Notes under the pieces: generated by a model
Told to the model about the DNA's origin: nothing
Databases searched by the model: none
Seen by the model: the letters and a program-made list of their open reading frames with translations, nothing else
Translations under genes and position numbers: made by a program
In this document: positions 38,169 through 47,443 of the stretch, piece after piece
How positions within the stretch are numbered: the first letter of the stretch is position 1
How the letters are laid out: each line of letters begins with the position of its first letter
NCBI RefSeq assembly: GCF_011777505.1
Contig: NZ_JAATJT010000002.1
Location: 62,001-126,000, forward strand
Source of the DNA: Gaetbulibacter sp. S0825
GTDB lineage: Bacteria; Bacteroidota; Bacteroidia; Flavobacteriales; Flavobacteriaceae
Length of the DNA stretch: 64,000 bases
Direction: 5' to 3'

Positions 38169-39611
38169 GTGAGTCAACTTAAGCAACAAATTTTAGACTT
38201 ACAGACTAAGTCTCAATCTCTTGAGCCAAATGAAGCTCAAAGAAATACATATTTAAATAAGGTTAATGCTTATGCGAATTCATTCCTTAGTAAAATAGAA
38301 TCTACTAAAGCCTTTAGTAGCGAGAAGGAAACACCACATGTTTTTAAGGTTACGGACAAAACTAAATCTATAGAAGAAATATTAGAGTTATATGCCAATG
38401 AAGTAGCAGCTAAAGGGATAAATGCTGCATCAGGAGGTCATTTAGGATATATTCCAGGTGGTGGTATTTATACATCTTCTTTAGCAGATTATTTGGCAGA
38501 TGTCACTAACGAATATGTTGGAATGCATTATTCCTGTCCTGGTGGTGTTGCCATAGAGCATGAGTTGCTAAACTGGATGAAATCCATTTTTAATTTTCCA
38601 GAATCTGCTATTGGAAATTTGACATCTGGAGGCTCCATTGCTAATTTAATTGCTTTAACTGCTGCTCGAGATAAACACGGAATTAAAAACGCTGTCATTG
38701 AGAAAAGTGTTATCTATACAAGTCCTCAGGTACATCATTGTATACAAAAAGCACTTCGAATTATTGGGCTTGAAGATGTTCAAATCAGATATTTAGAGTT
38801 AGATGCATATTCGAGAATTATTGCTCCAGATTTAGAACAAAAAATCGAGAGTGATAAAAAGAAAGGTTTAAATCCTTTTGTAGTTATTGCGTCTGCTGGA
38901 ACTACTGATACAGGAGCTATTGACCCACTACAAGACATTGGAAACATAGCAAAAGAGAATAACCTATGGTATCATGTAGATGCTGCTTATGGAGGCTTTT
39001 TTATTCTGATTGATAAAGTAAAAGAACGTTTCAAAGGCATAGAAATGGCAGATTCATTAGTGATTGATCCGCATAAAGGTCTGTTTCTTCCTTACGGACT
39101 TGGTGCTGTATTGGTAAAAGATAAAGAAGCGGTATATCATTCAAACCATTATCGAGCTAATTATATGCAAGATGCTATTGATGATGATATGCCAGTAAAT
39201 CCTGCTGATGTCTCTCCAGAACTAACCAAGCATTTTAGAAGTTTACGAATGTGGTTGCCCTTGCAGTTACATGGAATAGAACCATTTGTCGCCTGTCTTG
39301 AAGAAAAGTTGTTATTAACTCATTACTTTAGAGAAGAATTAGTAAAAATTGGTTTTAAAGTTGGTCCAGAGCCAGATTTATCTGTGAGTTATTTTTGGTA
39401 TCCAACCAATGATGCCAATGAAAATAGTTTTAATGAAAACCTCTTGAAAGAATTACATAACGATGGCGAAATATTTTTAAGTTCTACTTTAATAAATGGA
39501 AAGTTTGTAATCCGAATGGCTTTATTGTCATTTAGAACTAAATTAGAAACCATAGATAAAGCTATTGCTATGATAGAAAGAGGATTAACTAAAATAAATC
39601 AATCAGTTTAA
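38169..39611 (+). CDS. PLP-dependent group II (aromatic-L-amino-acid type) decarboxylase
   Basis: The 480-residue protein has the group II amino acid decarboxylase fold. The PLP lysine is in SLVIDPHKGLFLPYG. The cofactor region has NLTSGGSIANLIALTAARD and the aspartate in WYHVDAAYGGFF. VHHCIQKALRIIG is the conserved histidine region. Members remove the carboxyl group from aromatic amino acids, glutamate or aspartate; the substrate is not clear here. Translation probably starts with GTG at 38169, since no ATG fits. A P1 peptidase follows after 11 bases, so they share a transcript. Confidence 0.88.
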   Translation: MSQLKQQILDLQTKSQSLEPNEAQRNTYLNKVNAYANSFLSKIESTKAFSSEKETPHVFKVTDKTKSIEEILELYANEVAAKGINAASGGHLGYIPGGGIYTSSLADYLADVTNEYVGMHYSCPGGVAIEHELLNWMKSIFNFPESAIGNLTSGGSIANLIALTAARDKHGIKNAVIEKSVIYTSPQVHHCIQKALRIIGLEDVQIRYLELDAYSRIIAPDLEQKIESDKKKGLNPFVVIASAGTTDTGAIDPLQDIGNIAKENNLWYHVDAAYGGFFILIDKVKERFKGIEMADSLVIDPHKGLFLPYGLGAVLVKDKEAVYHSNHYRANYMQDAIDDDMPVNPADVSPELTKHFRSLRMWLPLQLHGIEPFVACLEEKLLLTHYFREELVKIGFKVGPEPDLSVSYFWYPTNDANENSFNENLLKELHNDGEIFLSSTLINGKFVIRMALLSFRTKLETIDKAIAMIERGLTKINQSV

Positions 39612-39622
39612 AATGTAAACAG

Positions 39623-40753
39623 ATGAAAACAAACTATTACTTATTATTAATCACATTAATAATATCAGCAAATATGGATGCACAAAACAAACGATTAAGA
39701 GATTATGGTATTGAAATAGGTGTTTTTAAAACTGGGAAGCTAAACGCTATAACAGATGTTGAAGGTGTAACCGTTGGTCACGAAACCATTATTGAAGGAA
39801 ATAATGTGAGGACAGGTGTGACAGCTATTATACCACATCAAGGGAATATATTTCAGAACAAAGTTCCTGCAGCCATTTATATTGGAAATGGCTTCGGAAA
39901 ATTAGCTGGCTACAGTCAGGTTAAAGAGTTAGGGAATATTGAAACACCAATAATTTTAACTAATACGTTGAGCGTTGCAGCAGCAACTGAAGGGCTTATA
40001 AGTTACACGTTAAACCAAGAAGAAAATAAAAATGTACGCTCGGTTAATTCAGTTGTTGGCGAAACCAATGATAGTTGGTTAAATGATATACAAGGACGTC
40101 ATGTTAAAGAGCAACATGTTTTAAATGCTATTGCAAATGCCAAAGGAGGGAACGTAGTAGAGGGCAATGTTGGCGCAGGAACTGGAACTATTTGTTTTGG
40201 ATACAAAGGAGGTATTGGGACATCTTCAAGAAAGCTTCCAGAATCTTTAGGTGGCTATACAGTAGGTGTATTAGTGCAAACAAATTTTGGTGGAGTTTTG
40301 GAGATTAATGGTGTGCCAATTGCTAAAGAACTTAATAAATATCCTTATCGAGATAAAATTTTAAATGATGCTGATGGTTCTTGTATGATTGTTGTTATGA
40401 CTGACGCACCTTTAAATGCTAGAAATTTAGAGCGTTTGGCAAAACGTGCTATGCTCGGACTTGCAAAAACTGGAGGAATCGCCTCAAACGGTAGTGGTGA
40501 TTACGTAATTGCGGTTTCAACAGCAAAGGAAAACTTAATTCCTTATCAAAGTGATTCAATGTTCAATGAAAAGAAGGAAGTAAGGAATGATGATATGTCA
40601 CCATTATTTTTAGCAACGATAGAATCCACTGAAGAAGCTATTTTAAACTCATTATTTGCTGCAAAAACATTGACTGGACGTGATGAACATACAGTTGCAT
40701 CTTTGCCAATAGACGGCGTTTTAGAAATAATGAAAAAGTATAATAAGCATTAG
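39623..40753 (+). CDS. Exported P1 family (DmpA/BapA-like, S58) aminopeptidase
   Basis: The 376-residue protein begins with a signal peptide (LIISANMDAQ). The N-terminal part has NAITDVEGVTVGHETI and TGVTAIIPHQGN, and the central part GNVGAGTGTICFGYKGGIGTSS. The autocatalytic cleavage site and nucleophilic serine lie in GIASNGSGDYVIAVST, as in DmpA-type Ntn-like hydrolases that self-process into two chains. The family cleaves N-terminal D-amino, beta-amino or L-amino acids from short peptides. The export signal places it in the periplasm. It follows the decarboxylase and precedes a membrane protein gene by 3 bases. Confidence 0.88.
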   Translation: MKTNYYLLLITLIISANMDAQNKRLRDYGIEIGVFKTGKLNAITDVEGVTVGHETIIEGNNVRTGVTAIIPHQGNIFQNKVPAAIYIGNGFGKLAGYSQVKELGNIETPIILTNTLSVAAATEGLISYTLNQEENKNVRSVNSVVGETNDSWLNDIQGRHVKEQHVLNAIANAKGGNVVEGNVGAGTGTICFGYKGGIGTSSRKLPESLGGYTVGVLVQTNFGGVLEINGVPIAKELNKYPYRDKILNDADGSCMIVVMTDAPLNARNLERLAKRAMLGLAKTGGIASNGSGDYVIAVSTAKENLIPYQSDSMFNEKKEVRNDDMSPLFLATIESTEEAILNSLFAAKTLTGRDEHTVASLPIDGVLEIMKKYNKH

Positions 40754-40756
40754 GAT

Positions 40757-41401
40757 ATGAATTTATTTAAAGAGATAAAAGAGTCATTAAGCGCAATTGA
40801 GCTAAAGCAATTAAAGCCAATTATAAAATATATTATTTTTCCAGCTATATTATTTTATTTTTTGTCATTTGTTATTTTAAAAAGGAGTGGTTTTGAAACA
40901 ATGGAGATTATTAGAGATACCGCACAGATAACAAATGAATCTAGTTTTTTAGGATTTCTTTCTAATATTGGAATTTGGTTATGGGTTAGCTCAGCCGCAA
41001 TTTGTTTCTTTGCTTTCTTTTCAAGAAAAGATTTAAAAAAAAATCACAGAGAGTTGCTTCTTCTTTCAGGTATGTTATCTCTTTTCTTAGCAATAGATGA
41101 TTTTTTTATGATTCACGATCGTTATGTAAATCAATATATCTGCTATTTCTTTTATATAGTATTTGCTGCATTACTATTATTTAGGCAAAGAGCAACAATT
41201 TTGAAAATTAATCCTTTATCTTTTTTATTAATGGGGTTTTTTTTGATGTCATCCATAGGTACAGACGTAATTCAATTGTATTTGCCATTTGAATATGGTA
41301 CAACTCAAATATTTGAAGAAGGTTTTAAGTTTTTAGGAGGGGCTATTTGGCTGTATTTTAATTATAGTGCAGGATCTTATAAAGAAACGGAGATATCTTA
41401 A
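40757..41401 (+). CDS. Multi-pass membrane protein of unknown family
   Basis: The 214-residue protein has five to six hydrophobic segments (for example YIIFPAILFYFLSFVIL, IWLWVSSAAICFFAFF and LLFRQ-flanked helices). Near the middle is AIDDFFMIHDRYV, and near the end FEEGFKFLGGAIWLYF. Two aspartates, a histidine and glutamates at the edges of helices recall metal-binding membrane hydrolases, but I do not recognise the family. It starts 3 bases after the P1 peptidase stop, so it belongs to the same transcript. Confidence 0.72.
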   Translation: MNLFKEIKESLSAIELKQLKPIIKYIIFPAILFYFLSFVILKRSGFETMEIIRDTAQITNESSFLGFLSNIGIWLWVSSAAICFFAFFSRKDLKKNHRELLLLSGMLSLFLAIDDFFMIHDRYVNQYICYFFYIVFAALLLFRQRATILKINPLSFLLMGFFLMSSIGTDVIQLYLPFEYGTTQIFEEGFKFLGGAIWLYFNYSAGSYKETEIS

Positions 41402-41438
41402 GTGCTTTAAATACTATCAATTTTTTAAATAATTAGAA

Positions 41439-42167
41439 GTGAAAAACCTAGAATATCTTTTCCTACTATTAGCTTTATTTGCTGAAATTATTGGAACCGT
41501 TGGAGGTTTTGGGTCTTCTGTGTTTTTTGTTCCTGTTGCGAACTTTTATTTCGATTTTCAAACTGTACTTGGTATGACCGCTTTGTTTCACGTAGCTAGT
41601 AATTTGAGTAAGATAGCCATGTTTAAAAAAGGCATTGATAAAAAACTCATTACTTACATTGGTATTCCTGCTGTTATTTTTGTAATCGTTGGAGGTATTA
41701 TTGCTAAATACCTAAATGAGTATTTATTGGAAATTGTTTTAGGTATTTTCTTAATAAGCTTAAGTTTGTTGTTTCTTATCAAGAAGAATTTAATTGTAAA
41801 ACCCAATAAACGAGAAGCATTTCTTGGAGGAACGTTTTCAGGATTATTTGCTGGAATTTTAGGGACTGGAGGAGCTATTAGAGGATTAACAATGGCTGCT
41901 TTTAACCTTGAAAAAAACGCTTTTATAGCAACTTCAGCAATTATTGATTTCTTTGTAGATTTTAGCCGTAGTATTGTGTACTTTTTTAATGGGTTTATCA
42001 CAAAAGAAATTCTAATTTACATTCCTTTTTTAGTAGTGATAAGTATTGTTGGTACTTATTTGGGTAAACTTTTGCTAAAAAGAATATCGCAAGATTCTTT
42101 TAAAAAAATGTCTTTATATCTAATTTTAATTATTGGAGTTGCAACGCTCTTTGCAGCTCTTTTGTAA
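41439..42167 (+). CDS. TauE/SafE family sulfite exporter-like membrane protein
   Basis: The 242-residue protein has seven to eight hydrophobic helices with the TauE/SafE pattern: an N-terminal glycine-rich segment FAEIIGTVGGFGSSVFFVP and, in the second half, GGTFSGLFAGILGTGGAIRG. The two related halves are typical of this exporter family, which moves sulfite, sulfoacetate or similar anions across the inner membrane. The substrate is not known here. GTG at 41439 fits the start of the first helix. It is the last gene in a plus-strand run and converges on pheT. Confidence 0.88.
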   Translation: MKNLEYLFLLLALFAEIIGTVGGFGSSVFFVPVANFYFDFQTVLGMTALFHVASNLSKIAMFKKGIDKKLITYIGIPAVIFVIVGGIIAKYLNEYLLEIVLGIFLISLSLLFLIKKNLIVKPNKREAFLGGTFSGLFAGILGTGGAIRGLTMAAFNLEKNAFIATSAIIDFFVDFSRSIVYFFNGFITKEILIYIPFLVVISIVGTYLGKLLLKRISQDSFKKMSLYLILIIGVATLFAALL

Positions 42168-42182
42168 GTTGTAAGAAAAAAA

Positions 42183-44612
42183 TTAACGCAACTCAGCGCC
42201 AAGTTGCTTTTCAAAATTAGCTTGCAGTTTGTTCATGATTTTGTCAATCTGTTTATCAGTAAGTGTTTTGTGTTCATCTAGCAAAGTAAAACTCACTGCA
42301 TAACTCTTTTTGCCTTTCGGTAAATTTTTGCCTTCGTAAACATCGAACAAATTCACATTTTTAAGCAATTGCTTTTCGGTTTGTTTTGCAATTTTATGAA
42401 TGTCCTCAAACTGAACAGATTGGTCTAATAGCAAAGCAAAATCACGTCTAACTTCTGGATATTTAGGAATATCAGTAAAGGTGATTTTATTGCGTTTAGC
42501 CACTTCAAGAATGTTATCCCAATTAAAATCGGCAAACAATACCTCTTGTGAAATACCAAACGTTTTTAAAATGGACTTCTTCACAATACCAAAGTCTACC
42601 AACTTAGTTTTACCAAGGCCTAGACTTAAACCTTCGCTAAAGACATCATTTTTTATTGGAGATGTTCTTGCTCTTGAAATTCCTAATCGGTTTAAAACAG
42701 CATCCACACTACCTTTTAAATAAAAGAAATCACTTGCTTTGTTTTCTGCATTCCAGCGTTCAGCATTTTTATTTCCAGTTATTAATAAGCTAAGGTGTTT
42801 GTGTTCTTCACGAGTATCATTGTAATTATGATACGTCTTTCCAAATTCAAATAGCTTTAAACTTGTTTGACGTCTATTAATATTGTGAGCAATAGCCTCT
42901 AAGCCAGAGAATAATAACGATTGTCGTAATACAGATAAATCGGTGCTTAAAGGGTTTAGCATAGTTACATTGTGCTCCTCCTTTAAGTGTTCACTTAAAT
43001 TAGCATACTTAGGTGTGGTTAAAGAATTTGCCATGATTTCATAAAACCCTTGCGACACCAATTGGTCACCAATTACATTTTGAACTTTATGGTCTTCAAA
43101 TTTAGAAGAATTGGATATAGAAGCATTTAGTTTTTCAGTAATACCAATGTTATTATAGCCATACACACGCAAAATTTCTTCAATAATATCAGCTTCACGT
43201 TGTACATCGTTTCTGTATGCAGGAACGGTTAAACCTAATCCTGTTTCAGTAACGTTGTTAATGGTAATGTCTAACGACATAAGTATGCGTTTGATAATTT
43301 CGCGAGGAATCTCTTCGCCAATTAAATTTTCAGCATTTTCAAAACTTAATCGTACTTGAAAATCTTCAATTTTAACTGGATATTCATCAATCAAATCACT
43401 TGTAATTTCTCCTCCTGCTATTTCTGTGATTAATAGAGCTGCGCGTTTTAAAGCGTATTCTGTAATATTTGGGTCAATACCTCTTTCAAATCTAAACGAA
43501 GCATCAGTATTTAATGCATGACGTTTCGCAGATTTTCTAATAGATACAGGGTCGAAGTAGGCACTTTCTAAAAAGATACTTGTGGTTTCTTCGGTAACAC
43601 CTGAATGAATACCGCCAAAAACACCAGCAATACACATTGGTGTTTCTTTACCATCGCAAATCATTAAATCTTCTTCGTGCAATTCACGTTCAACTTCATC
43701 AAGTGTGACAAACTTTGTACCTGCTGGAAGTGTTTTTACAATGATTTTCTTGCCAGAAATTTTATCGGCATCGAACGCATGTAAGGGTTGTCCTAACTCA
43801 TGTAGCACATAATTGGTTGCATCTACTATATTATTAATTGGCGATAAGCCAATTGCTTTTAAACGATGCTGTAGCCAACTAGGAGATGCTGAAACTTTTA
43901 ATCCAGAAATGGTTACACCACAATACCTTGGTGCTCTTGTTTTGTCTTGAACATCCACATCAATTTTAAGTACACGATTATCTACATGAAATGCACTTAC
44001 AGAAGGTGTTATCAACTCTAAATTCACTTCTTGTTGAATTAATCCAGCTTTTAAATCGCGAGCGACACCAAAATGACTCATGGCATCAGCTCTATTAGGT
44101 GTTAATCCAATTTCAAAAACTTGGTCGTTTTCTATATCGAAAATATTGGCAGCAAGTGTTCCAACTTCTATGTTTTTATCAAGAATCATAATACCATCAT
44201 GCGACGAGCCTAAACCTAGTTCATCTTCGGCACAAATCATACCATGACTTTCCTCTCCACGAATCTTCCCTTTTTTAATAGTCCAAGCCTCACCTTCTGC
44301 AGAGTATAGTGTTGTTCCAATAGTTGCTACTGGTACTTTTTGTCCAGCTGCAACATTTGGTGCTCCACAAACAATATGTAAAGGTTTATCTCCACCAACA
44401 TCAACGGTTGTTACTTTTAATCTATCTGCATTTGGATGTTGTTCGCAAGTCAATACTTCACCTACAACAACGCCTTCTAAACCACCTTTAACCGATTGAT
44501 AAGTATCAATTCCTTCAATTTCCAAACCTAAATCTGTTAAAAGTTCGCCAGTTTTTACGGCATCCCAATCTATATTAATGAATTGCTTTAACCAATTGTA
44601 TGAAATCTTCAT
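42183..44612 (-). CDS. pheT: Phenylalanyl-tRNA synthetase beta subunit
   Basis: The 809-residue protein contains all parts of bacterial PheT: the N-terminal tRNA-binding EMAP/OB domain (VVGEVLTCEQHPNADRLKV), the B3/B4 editing domain, the B5 domain, the catalytic-like core (ILRVYGYNNIGI onward), and the C-terminal FDX-ACB domain (YPEVRRDFALLLDQ). With PheS it charges tRNA-Phe; this subunit edits tyrosine mischarging. pheS is not in the window, so the subunits are encoded apart. A perfect -7 element lies upstream on the minus strand. Confidence 0.97.
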   Translation of the reverse strand: MKISYNWLKQFINIDWDAVKTGELLTDLGLEIEGIDTYQSVKGGLEGVVVGEVLTCEQHPNADRLKVTTVDVGGDKPLHIVCGAPNVAAGQKVPVATIGTTLYSAEGEAWTIKKGKIRGEESHGMICAEDELGLGSSHDGIMILDKNIEVGTLAANIFDIENDQVFEIGLTPNRADAMSHFGVARDLKAGLIQQEVNLELITPSVSAFHVDNRVLKIDVDVQDKTRAPRYCGVTISGLKVSASPSWLQHRLKAIGLSPINNIVDATNYVLHELGQPLHAFDADKISGKKIIVKTLPAGTKFVTLDEVERELHEEDLMICDGKETPMCIAGVFGGIHSGVTEETTSIFLESAYFDPVSIRKSAKRHALNTDASFRFERGIDPNITEYALKRAALLITEIAGGEITSDLIDEYPVKIEDFQVRLSFENAENLIGEEIPREIIKRILMSLDITINNVTETGLGLTVPAYRNDVQREADIIEEILRVYGYNNIGITEKLNASISNSSKFEDHKVQNVIGDQLVSQGFYEIMANSLTTPKYANLSEHLKEEHNVTMLNPLSTDLSVLRQSLLFSGLEAIAHNINRRQTSLKLFEFGKTYHNYNDTREEHKHLSLLITGNKNAERWNAENKASDFFYLKGSVDAVLNRLGISRARTSPIKNDVFSEGLSLGLGKTKLVDFGIVKKSILKTFGISQEVLFADFNWDNILEVAKRNKITFTDIPKYPEVRRDFALLLDQSVQFEDIHKIAKQTEKQLLKNVNLFDVYEGKNLPKGKKSYAVSFTLLDEHKTLTDKQIDKIMNKLQANFEKQLGAELR

Positions 44613-44634
44613 TTGTTCGTGTCTTTACAAGCGA

Positions 44635-44642
44635 CAAACCTA
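44635..44642 (-). promoter_or_regulatory. -7 promoter element (TAGGTTTG, minus strand) of pheT
   Basis: The complement reads TAGGTTTG, matching TAnnTTTG, 23 bases upstream of the pheT start. No -33 TTG is apparent. Confidence 0.5.
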
Positions 44643-44837
44643 CATATTTTTTTTCATTTTTTATTGGTAAAAATGGATGAAATAAAAATATAAAGCAGGT
44701 TCACAAAGCCTTGTTTAACTAAATAGAAACCACCTGAGTAAATATAATAATAGTTGACTTTTAACTCTAGGTATTAGCTCATTTTTTTATGTGCATAATT
44801 TGTTGTTATTTCGAGTTGTATAACAAATTATTCAGGT

Positions 44838-46046
44838 ATGCGATATAGTTTATTGGTATTGGTCTTATTATTGGTTTTGTCTTGTCAAGAGGAAACAGTT
44901 AAAACATTAGAAATTGGTACTTACAGAGGGAATTTAATAGCTCAAGATAATCAGGCTATGCCTTTTATGTTTGAAGTAACATCCAGCACGACTTTAAAAA
45001 TATATAATGCGGAAGAAGTCATTGAAGTTGATGAAATTACTTATAAAAATGATTCTGTTTTTATAAAATTACCGTTTTTTAGAACGGAACTTAATGGCAA
45101 GTTTGATGGTAAAAACATTAAAGGACAATGGATTGATGCTGATAGAGATAGATATGTAGAATTTTATTCGGAATATGGAGTTGACAAACGATTTGATGAT
45201 GAACCAACAAATAATGATGTTAATGTGTCTGGTGTTTGGGAAATGGAGTTTAATGACTATGGAAATATTTATCCTGCAAAAGCAGTTCTGGAGCAAAATG
45301 GTAACAAGGTTACAGGGAATATTAGAACACCAACTGGTGATTATCGTTTCTTGGAAGGTGTTGTAGCTGCTGATACTTTAAAGATTTCAACCTTTGATGC
45401 AGCTCATGCCTTTTTATTTAAAGCACATGTGACAGATTCTAGTATGGTTGGTGGGTTTTATTCAGGTAATCACTCATTAGAAACCTTTGTTGGTAAACCG
45501 AATCCGGATTTTGAGATGACTGATGCCTATACGCTCACTTTTATAAAGGAAGGCTACGATACGTTTAATTTTTCCTTCCCAGATTTAGAAGGGAATATGG
45601 TGTCGTTTACTGACGAACGTTTTAAAGATAAGGTTGTTTTAGTACAATTAATGGGTTCGTATTGCCCAAATTGTCTGGATGAAACTAAATTTTACTCAAA
45701 ATTCTATGAAGCTAATAAGGATAAAGGTTTAGAGATTATAGCTTTGGCTTTTGAGAATGCCAAAACTGAAGAAAAAGCTATTAATGGTCTTAACCGAATG
45801 AAAGAACGTGTTGGTTTAAATTATGAGATTTTAATAGCACAAATTGGAACGAACGACAAAGGAAAAGCAAGTGAAAAAATGCCAATGCTAAACAAGGTTA
45901 TGTCTTACCCAACTACTATTTATTTAGATAGAACAGGAAAAGTTAGAAAAATTCATACTGGTTTTAATGGACCAGCTACTGGTGATAAGCATATAAGCTT
46001 TCAAAAAGAATTCAACTCATTCATGGAGACCTTGTTGAGTGAGTAA
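44838..46046 (+). CDS. TlpA-type thioredoxin-like lipoprotein (redox active)
   Basis: The 402-residue protein has a lipobox (LLVLSC). The N-terminal 240 residues are beta-rich (GTYRGNLIAQDNQAMPFMFE; VSGVWEMEFNDYGNIYPAKAVLE) and look like lipocalin-like repeats. The C-terminal 150 residues form a TlpA/AhpC-type thioredoxin fold with the active-site CPNC (LMGSYCPNCLDETKFY). It probably exchanges disulfides in the periplasm. Its 3' end overlaps the convergent membrane protein gene by 26 bases. Confidence 0.88.
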   Translation: MRYSLLVLVLLLVLSCQEETVKTLEIGTYRGNLIAQDNQAMPFMFEVTSSTTLKIYNAEEVIEVDEITYKNDSVFIKLPFFRTELNGKFDGKNIKGQWIDADRDRYVEFYSEYGVDKRFDDEPTNNDVNVSGVWEMEFNDYGNIYPAKAVLEQNGNKVTGNIRTPTGDYRFLEGVVAADTLKISTFDAAHAFLFKAHVTDSSMVGGFYSGNHSLETFVGKPNPDFEMTDAYTLTFIKEGYDTFNFSFPDLEGNMVSFTDERFKDKVVLVQLMGSYCPNCLDETKFYSKFYEANKDKGLEIIALAFENAKTEEKAINGLNRMKERVGLNYEILIAQIGTNDKGKASEKMPMLNKVMSYPTTIYLDRTGKVRKIHTGFNGPATGDKHISFQKEFNSFMETLLSE

Positions 46047-46593
46047 TTTTTTTATTACTCTTTCTAAGAAAAATTATACTGTAACCAATTAAAGTTAGTG
46101 AATACCCAAAAACTAATCTAAATGGTAATGGAATGATATGCCACAATATAAGTGTGGCAATAAAAATAATGGCTACGCCTATTTTTTCTTTTTTAAAGTC
46201 ATTTAAACTCAAGATAAGCAAACCAAGATTAAAGATTTTAGAACTTGGCCCAATGCTAATAAAAGGCTTCCAAATAGATGGAACTTGTGAGATATGATTA
46301 GTAAACGCCATACGTGCTTCTTCAGTTGGGAAACTCCACCAAATAAAATCTAACACACACATTCCAATTATGCATGCAATACCAACAAGACTTATTGGTA
46401 TGCCTATGCTACTAAAGATGCTTTTTGGAAAAAACACAACTTGGGGAATTAAAAAAACGGAGCCAACTAACAAAAACCAATGTGCAAAATCTATAGGTTT
46501 TTGACTATATACAAACTCATTGCCTTGTGCTAATAAAATTTGTCCAACTAAAAAAAAACCGAGTCCGATTAAAAAGAATATTTTATGTGTCAT
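46021..46593 (-). CDS. Multi-pass membrane protein of unknown function
   Basis: ATG at 46593 gives a 190-residue protein with five or six hydrophobic helices (IFFLIGLGFFLVGQILLAQ; IPISLVGIACIIGMCVLDF; IGVAIIFIATLILWHI). No family motif is recognised. The middle loop PTEEARMAFTNHISQVPSIW is the most polar part. It follows the DUF3667 gene by 48 bases on the same strand and is the last gene of the DUF6090 string. Its 3' end overlaps the convergent thioredoxin-like lipoprotein by 26 bases. An upstream TTG would only add non-conserved residues. Confidence 0.7.
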   Translation of the reverse strand: MTHKIFFLIGLGFFLVGQILLAQGNEFVYSQKPIDFAHWFLLVGSVFLIPQVVFFPKSIFSSIGIPISLVGIACIIGMCVLDFIWWSFPTEEARMAFTNHISQVPSIWKPFISIGPSSKIFNLGLLILSLNDFKKEKIGVAIIFIATLILWHIIPLPFRLVFGYSLTLIGYSIIFLRKSNKKITHSTRSP

Positions 46594-46641
46594 AGTAGTT
46601 ATCGAATTTCGACTTTTTTTCTGATAAAGCCAAAACAATTA

Positions 46642-47400
46642 TTAATTGAATGGAAATAGCACACTTAAGATATACACTACAAAAAACACTCTAAAAAGCA
46701 TAAAAAACAGCATCGCAGCTAAAACTTTTACTAAACGTTCTAAAAACTTCACACCGTTAAAAAAACTCATGTTACTCCAAATAACATAAGACATTGTAAC
46801 TAAAATAATTGCAGGAACTGGAATGCTATTTCCAGTAATTACATAAAAAGCAATAATTGTAAATAAGGTAAGGATAAGACCTGTAGAAAAATAGTAGAAG
46901 TTGACTGTTAAAAGCTCAGTAAAATTGTACTTGAGTTTTTTAAAGAGCACCAAAAAAGCCGCTGGAAAAATAAATATCATTGTAAGGTTGTGAATCAAGG
47001 AATATTGGGTTGCTAGAATATGATTCCAATGTGCCATACTGTTATTAACACTTTCGGATAAAAAAGGGAAACTTATAAAATCTGGTTGCTCGGTAAGTTC
47101 AGGATTTAAAAACCAATAATCCATAAATGCTTGTAAGGCGACAGCAATGATGAGGTATCTTACAGGGTTAGTAAATCGTTTTCTTTGTCCTGAAATAAAA
47201 GCTCTACCAACCATTCCTGGTTTGATAACTAAACTCCAAAAGGTGTAAAATAAGCCTTTGTGAATATTAAAGGCATTGTCTGCAAAGTCGTTTACTATGC
47301 CTTTAAACTGCAACCTGTTATTAGCAATGGCTCTTTGGCCACAGTTGGAACAATAGCTACCAGAGAAGTCAGTTTTGCAGTTTTTACAGGTGTTTTTCAC
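46642..47400 (-). CDS. DUF3667 membrane protein with N-terminal zinc ribbon
   Basis: The 252-residue protein starts with a four-cysteine zinc ribbon (CKNCKTDFSGSYCSNCGQR), then KGIVNDFADNAFNIHKGLFYTFWSL and the GQRKRFTNPVRYL motif typical of DUF3667. At least four hydrophobic helices follow (for example HNLTMIFIFPAAFLVLF). The family is frequent in Bacteroidota and has no known function. It comes directly after the DUF6090 array with a 43-base gap and could be co-transcribed. Confidence 0.87.
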   Translation of the reverse strand: MKNTCKNCKTDFSGSYCSNCGQRAIANNRLQFKGIVNDFADNAFNIHKGLFYTFWSLVIKPGMVGRAFISGQRKRFTNPVRYLIIAVALQAFMDYWFLNPELTEQPDFISFPFLSESVNNSMAHWNHILATQYSLIHNLTMIFIFPAAFLVLFKKLKYNFTELLTVNFYYFSTGLILTLFTIIAFYVITGNSIPVPAIILVTMSYVIWSNMSFFNGVKFLERLVKVLAAMLFFMLFRVFFVVYILSVLFPFN

Positions 47401-47443
47401 TTGCTATTTATTTTTTAAAGAATTTCAACATTTAAAAACTCAA

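Noticed and set aside
46021-46046. Convergent overlap between the thioredoxin-like lipoprotein and the membrane protein gene
   Set aside because: Short tail-to-tail overlaps occur elsewhere in this window (also 56144-56166) and need no special explanation.
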